From Chloroflexota bacterium (GTDB lineage Bacteria; Chloroflexota; Dehalococcoidia; SZUA-161; SpSt-899), in NCBI GenBank assembly GCA_013203045.1, contig JABMQN010000016.1, positions 1 through 49,870 on the forward strand: a DNA stretch of 49,870 nt. The letters are read 5' to 3'. Below, in pieces: positions 49,745 through 49,870 of the stretch. The first letter of the stretch is position 1, and every line of letters begins with the position of its first letter. The notes under the pieces were generated by a model, which made no database searches, was not told the origin of the DNA, and saw nothing but the letters and a program-made list of their open reading frames with translations. The position numbers were made by a program, and so were the translations under genes.

Positions 49745-49807
49745 AATCATCTAAAATGTAACCGAAGGGAAGGTTGTTAAATCATTTAAAAGGTAACCAA
49801 AGGGTAG
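49745..49807. repeat. Two 28-base direct repeats upstream of selA
   Basis: Copies at 49745-49772 and 49780-49807 (period 35) match at 24 of 28 positions. The shared core is GTAACC-AAGGG-AG. They lie between selA and whatever begins at the right edge. After them AGCCGGC (49815-49821) pairs with GCCGGCT (49842-49848), and GGAG precedes an ATG at 49866 that may start the next plus-strand gene. Confidence 0.5.
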
Positions 49808-49870
49808 AGAATGGAGCCGGCAACACGTTGACGCAAGGAGGGCCGGCTGATTGGAGAAGATGGATATGAA

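Noticed and set aside
49811-49870. Possible c-di-GMP riboswitch or tRNA(Sec) at the right edge because of GACGCAA and a GCCGGC hairpin
   Set aside because: The order of motifs and stems does not match the GEMM-I consensus, no acceptor/T-arm signature is visible, and the window ends too soon.
1-49870. CRISPR arrays, rRNA or tRNA genes, prophage
   Set aside because: No regularly spaced repeats, tRNA-like cloverleaf sequences, rRNA signatures, integrase or phage structural genes were seen by eye on either strand.

Overview
The window reads as a bacterial chromosome segment from a strict anaerobe, most likely a Dehalococcoidia-type member of the Chloroflexota or a close relative. This assignment is inferred from gene content: Wood-Ljungdahl methyl-branch genes (AcsE-like methyltransferase, CooC, MetV, MetF), NADH/flavin electron-transfer modules, a soluble HdrBC-linked fumarate reductase, a methylmalonyl-CoA/pyruvate carboxyl-transfer module, selenocysteine synthase, and no oxygen-respiration genes. 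There is no rRNA, tRNA or CRISPR array, and no complete transposase gene.

Layout. 1-4,660: end of a CNNM-type membrane protein, then MazG, a PPC-domain protein, a transglutaminase-fold protein, 6-phosphofructokinase and a LacD-type aldolase. 4,668-7,228: RNA repair pair archease-RtcB (minus) divergent from a Mut7-C RNase-like protein. 7,479-9,313: NAD kinase, GNAT acetyltransferase, Nudix hydrolase. 9,608-11,229: two lipoproteins with near-identical signal peptides. 11,462-22,018 (minus): a long operon-like block from a methylmalonyl-CoA carboxyltransferase (12S-like), a small subunit and a biotinylated 5S/PycB-like subunit through malate dehydrogenase, two-subunit class I fumarase, and a soluble fumarate reductase with HdrB and HdrC partners. 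This is the reaction order of the Wood-Werkman (succinate-propionate) route. 22,246-23,943: MutL. 23,977-32,258 (minus): a two-component module (kinase and two receiver-only proteins), then a HoxEFU-like NADH dehydrogenase set, an enoyl-CoA hydratase-family protein, CooC and AcsE. 32,473-40,592 (plus): an FdhA/NuoG-like subunit, NuoE, a NuoF-GltD fusion, MetV and MetF. 40,730-49,694: SDR, cyclophilin, KDPG aldolase, DRE-TIM aldolase, small unknowns, TsaB-TsaE-ThiL, Pcm and SelA.

Most notable. The FdhA-like protein keeps its FeS clusters and pterin fold but has Tyr-Asp where formate dehydrogenases have (Sec/Cys)-His, and its C-terminal pterin domain is cut short. With NuoE, NuoF-GltD, MetV and MetF it may form an NADH-linked methylene-tetrahydrofolate reductase complex in which a former formate dehydrogenase acts only as an electron wire. 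A GxxExxY gene bracketed by 20-bp imperfect terminal inverted repeats sits inside this operon. A related terminal repeat bounds a 112-bp insert in the fumarate reductase operon. Many unrelated palindromic repeats lie in intergenic gaps, and several contribute stop codons or C-terminal codons to neighbouring genes.

Four genes or operons (mazG, archease, thiL, selA) have a good -10 hexamer only 8-9 bases before the start codon, which points to leaderless mRNAs. All functional calls come from reading motifs by eye; no database search was made.
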